A stretch of 7,477 bases of DNA from Bacillota bacterium (lineage in GTDB: Bacteria > Bacillota_E > Sulfobacillia > Sulfobacillales > Sulfobacillaceae), in contig JAKAAL010000178.1 of the NCBI GenBank assembly GCA_021802375.1, forward strand, positions 1 to 7,477, given 5' to 3'. Below the pieces are notes generated by a model. The model had not been told where the DNA came from. It made no database searches and was given only the letters and a program-made list of their open reading frames with translations. Of the stretch, positions 6,030-7,477 are shown one piece after another; the first letter of the stretch is position 1, and the number at the start of each line of letters is the position of its first letter. The translations under genes were made by a program, and so were the position numbers.

Positions 6030-6236
6030 ATCACGACATTGAACCGCCCCCTGTCATACGCGGCGGATTCTTACAGCACGCCTGAGCAAGGCACTCCCTG
6101 GTAATCGGGTCCCGGTTTGAGAATATACGACCAGACTCAACGGTTTGCGCCACTCGCGGGTTGGAAAGGCCGTTGAGCGCTGGCTGTTCAGGCTATCGTT
6201 CTTAACCGCGTTCGCAACCGGCGTAATTAAAGAGTG

Positions 6237-6265
6237 TTGTTAATACTCGTTTTTTATGTGATAAT
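6237..6265 (+). promoter_or_regulatory. Candidate extended -10 promoter of the toxin-antitoxin pair
   Basis: TTGTTA (6237-6242, 4 of 6) and GATAAT (6260-6265, 5 of 6) are exactly 17 nt apart, and TG at 6257-6258 supplies an extended -10. Transcription would start near 6272, about 60 nt before the antitoxin ATG at 6331. It is the best sigma-70-type match I noticed in the window. Confidence 0.6.
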
Positions 6266-6330
6266 TTGTATCAAAATCCGCAGCCCACGCATACTATCGA
6301 AAAACGAAGGTACGAAGTGAGGTGCCAAAT

Positions 6331-6701
6331 ATGACAACGGTTCGTTCAGATGTTCTGAAATTCGTGAAAGATCATGTCTTAAATATTTCAGAATCTAACC
6401 CGTACGAGCAAACTGGCCGAAATTCTAGAACTATACGCGGAAAAAACCACTGATGAGTTGTTCGTGGTTCAAAACACCCGAAATAAAAATGGACGAGCTG
6501 TGATTGCCAATCTGGAGTTTTTCGAGGAATTGTTGAAATACAAAGAAGCGGTGGATGCAGCAATCGATCAGATGATGGACCAGATTGCTTTGGAGCGAAA
6601 TGACGAGCAGGCAGAAATTCCTTTGGCCCACGTAATTTCTGAAATTCGATTTGGACGTCAACCGAATCGCTCAGTTAAGCGAAGCCGTTGAGGAAGAGTA
6701 A
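6331..6701 (+). pseudogene. Antitoxin, YefM/Phd-like, with two single-base frameshifts
   Basis: ATG 6331 has a good SD (GAGGTG 6319-6324, spacing 6). The frame gives MTTVRSDVLKFVKDHVLNI, then must skip one base at the TTT of 6386-6388 to continue QNLTRTSKLAEILELYAEK...VVQNTRNKNGRAVIANLEFFEELLKY (from 6389). It must skip another at the AAA of 6642-6644 to reach SEFDLDVNRIAQLSEAVEEE and TAA 6699-6701. The restored product is 122 residues. The repair is supported because each new frame continues smoothly and the final TAA then overlaps the toxin ATG as TAATG. The middle part (FVVQN...AVIANLEFFEEL) resembles the DNA-binding segment of Phd/YefM antitoxins, which neutralise the partner toxin and repress the operon. 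Without the shifts the first frame ends early. Programmed shifting or sequence error are alternatives. Confidence 0.7.
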
Positions 6702-7082
6702 TGCCGACCGTCGAAGACATCTTGAACGCAATACTGGCCGTTTAACGTAGAGATACGATTTAGCAAAAAGGCCGTTGAGGATTTAAGCCGATACCCAAAA
6801 GAACAGCAGGAAATAATTCTTGCCCCGATTGTGGCTCGGGCGAACAAAAGACCGCTGATTAAACCGAACGGCATTGGCGAGCCGTTACGCGGGGAATTGC
6901 GTGGCTTTACGAAAATTAAACCTAAACGCTTAGGGCTTCGGATAATATATAGAGCCATCCAGAACAACCGGACCTTCATGGAGATCCTTGCAATTAGCCC
7001 AAGGAACCGCGATACAGTCTACACCTTAGCTGCCAAACGATTAAAGGACTTTCGCCTTGAAATGTCGGAACGTAACCAATAG
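6701..7082 (+). pseudogene. RelE/ParE-superfamily toxin with one single-base frameshift
   Basis: ATG 6701 overlaps the antitoxin stop (TAATG) and reads MPTVEDILNAIL. It then needs one base of the GG at 6736-6737 to be skipped to enter PFNVEIRFSKKAVEDLSRYPK (from 6738), after which the frame is open to TAG 7080-7082. The restored length is 126 residues. FSKKAVEDLSRYPKEQQEII is the first helix pair of RelE-like toxins. LRGELRGFTKIKPKRLGLRIIYR is the central sheet with its basic residues, and EILAISPRNRDTVYTLAAKRL is the C-terminal part. Such toxins cleave mRNA on the ribosome or poison gyrase; which one cannot be told. Unshifted, ATG 6701 gives only 14 residues, and the body has no start before GTG 6831, so the gene is probably dead unless frameshifted. 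Confidence 0.72.
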
Positions 7083-7135
7083 CCTCGCTCGCCACCCTTA
7101 AAGATGAGTTCGATGGGGATTAGCCTAGCGTTAGC

Positions 7136-7276
7136 TCACGGGACGTCCGGACGATACGGTACGGTATAGCGGATCCGATATCGGTTAGCCCGATCGATGA
7201 GGTGTACCACTTCGACGACTGTGTTGGTCGTGGTGCGCGTTATTCGCTCAATGTCGAGCACGACTAACGGTACCCA
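7136..7276 (-). pseudogene. Fragment resembling the UTRA domain of a GntR-type regulator
   Basis: On the minus strand a 46-codon frame runs from just after a TGA (7279-7277) to TGA 7138-7136 with no start codon. It reads WVPLVVLDIERITRTT...VVEVVHLIDRANRYRIRYTV. The order of a basic strand (ERITRT), a Val-Glu strand, and a final RxNRYRIRYT is what the C-terminal end of UTRA ligand-binding domains (HutC/GntR family) looks like. The helix-turn-helix part is not seen upstream (7280 onward). I treat it as a decayed fragment; the match is by eye only and moderate. Confidence 0.4.
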
Positions 7277-7416
7277 TCAGAATTCGCTAAATGCAAAAAA
7301 GTCAACCATGCCACTGAAACACTTTTTATCAGTTTATTGGTAAAGATTTTTAAAGAGAATTCAGGATATTATCGTAAAAATGCGGGGACTAATAAGGAAA
7401 GGGGTAAGTTTGACTA

Positions 7417-7446
7417 AAACCCCGAGATGTCAATTAGAGGGGGTTT
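7417..7446 (+). promoter_or_regulatory. Hairpin covering the SD of the gene at the right edge
   Basis: AAACCCC (7417-7423) is complementary to GGGGTTT (7440-7446), with a 16-nt loop. The second arm overlaps the SD AGAGGGGG (7436-7443) that serves ATG 7451, so folding would hide the ribosome site. A competing GGGG at 7401-7404 could pair with the CCCC and free it. This could be translational control, or the stem may be incidental. Confidence 0.35.
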
Positions 7447-7450
7447 GTGT

Positions 7451-7477
7451 ATGAATGGAACGAAAAACAGGCATAAG
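7451..7477 (+). CDS. Start of an unidentified gene cut by the window edge
   Basis: Two ATGs follow the SD AGAGGGGG (7436-7443). ATG 7451, spacing 7, reads MNGTKNRHK. ATG 7455, spacing 11, reads MERKTGI. Spacing favours the first. The second would resemble the basic N-termini of some serine recombinases, but seven residues cannot decide. Product unknown. Confidence 0.5.

Noticed and set aside
1..7477. CRISPR array or long direct repeats
   Set aside because: No regularly spaced repeated units were seen on reading the window.

Overview
The window looks like chromosomal DNA of a Gram-positive-type bacterium. Genes have purine-rich Shine-Dalgarno (SD) sites, TTG and ATG starts, and mid-range GC. 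I lean towards an acidophilic or thermophilic Bacillota such as Sulfobacillus, but the sequence does not prove this.

Layout. Positions 1-420 hold the 3' end of an IscB gene (RuvC-III motif and C-terminal domain) and an IS200/IS605-type right-end hairpin. A compact gene block follows. Its plus-strand genes are a peroxiredoxin with an in-frame TGA exactly at the peroxidatic cysteine (427-894), a SAM-dependent methyltransferase (907-1563), a single-domain rhodanese with its own likely promoter (1681-2031), a small membrane protein (about 2054-2365) and an EamA-type transporter (2349-3257). Converging on the transporter from the minus strand (3868-3254) is a protein resembling the N-terminal domain of AhpF. 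Its CxxC redox motif is encoded as TGA-x-x-TGC, that is UxxC. Both TGA codons are followed by stem-loops at the spacing expected of a bacterial SECIS.

Main point. These are best read as two selenoproteins that plausibly work together: a one-selenocysteine peroxiredoxin with no other cysteine, and a standalone AhpF-NTD-like donor with a Sec-Cys pair. Standard gene callers would split or truncate both. Whether they are partners, and whether the rhodanese and transporter between them have any selenium or sulfur role, is inference.

The rest (3869-7450) is gene-poor and worn. It holds unassigned remnants, a small membrane protein that seems to start at ATC behind a strong SD (4560-4901), a broken PIN-domain toxin (5801-6029), a YefM/Phd-like plus RelE-like toxin-antitoxin pair (6331-7082) interrupted by three single-base insertions, and a minus-strand remnant resembling the UTRA domain of GntR regulators. 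A new gene begins at the right edge (7451 or 7455) behind an SD that can be sequestered in a hairpin.
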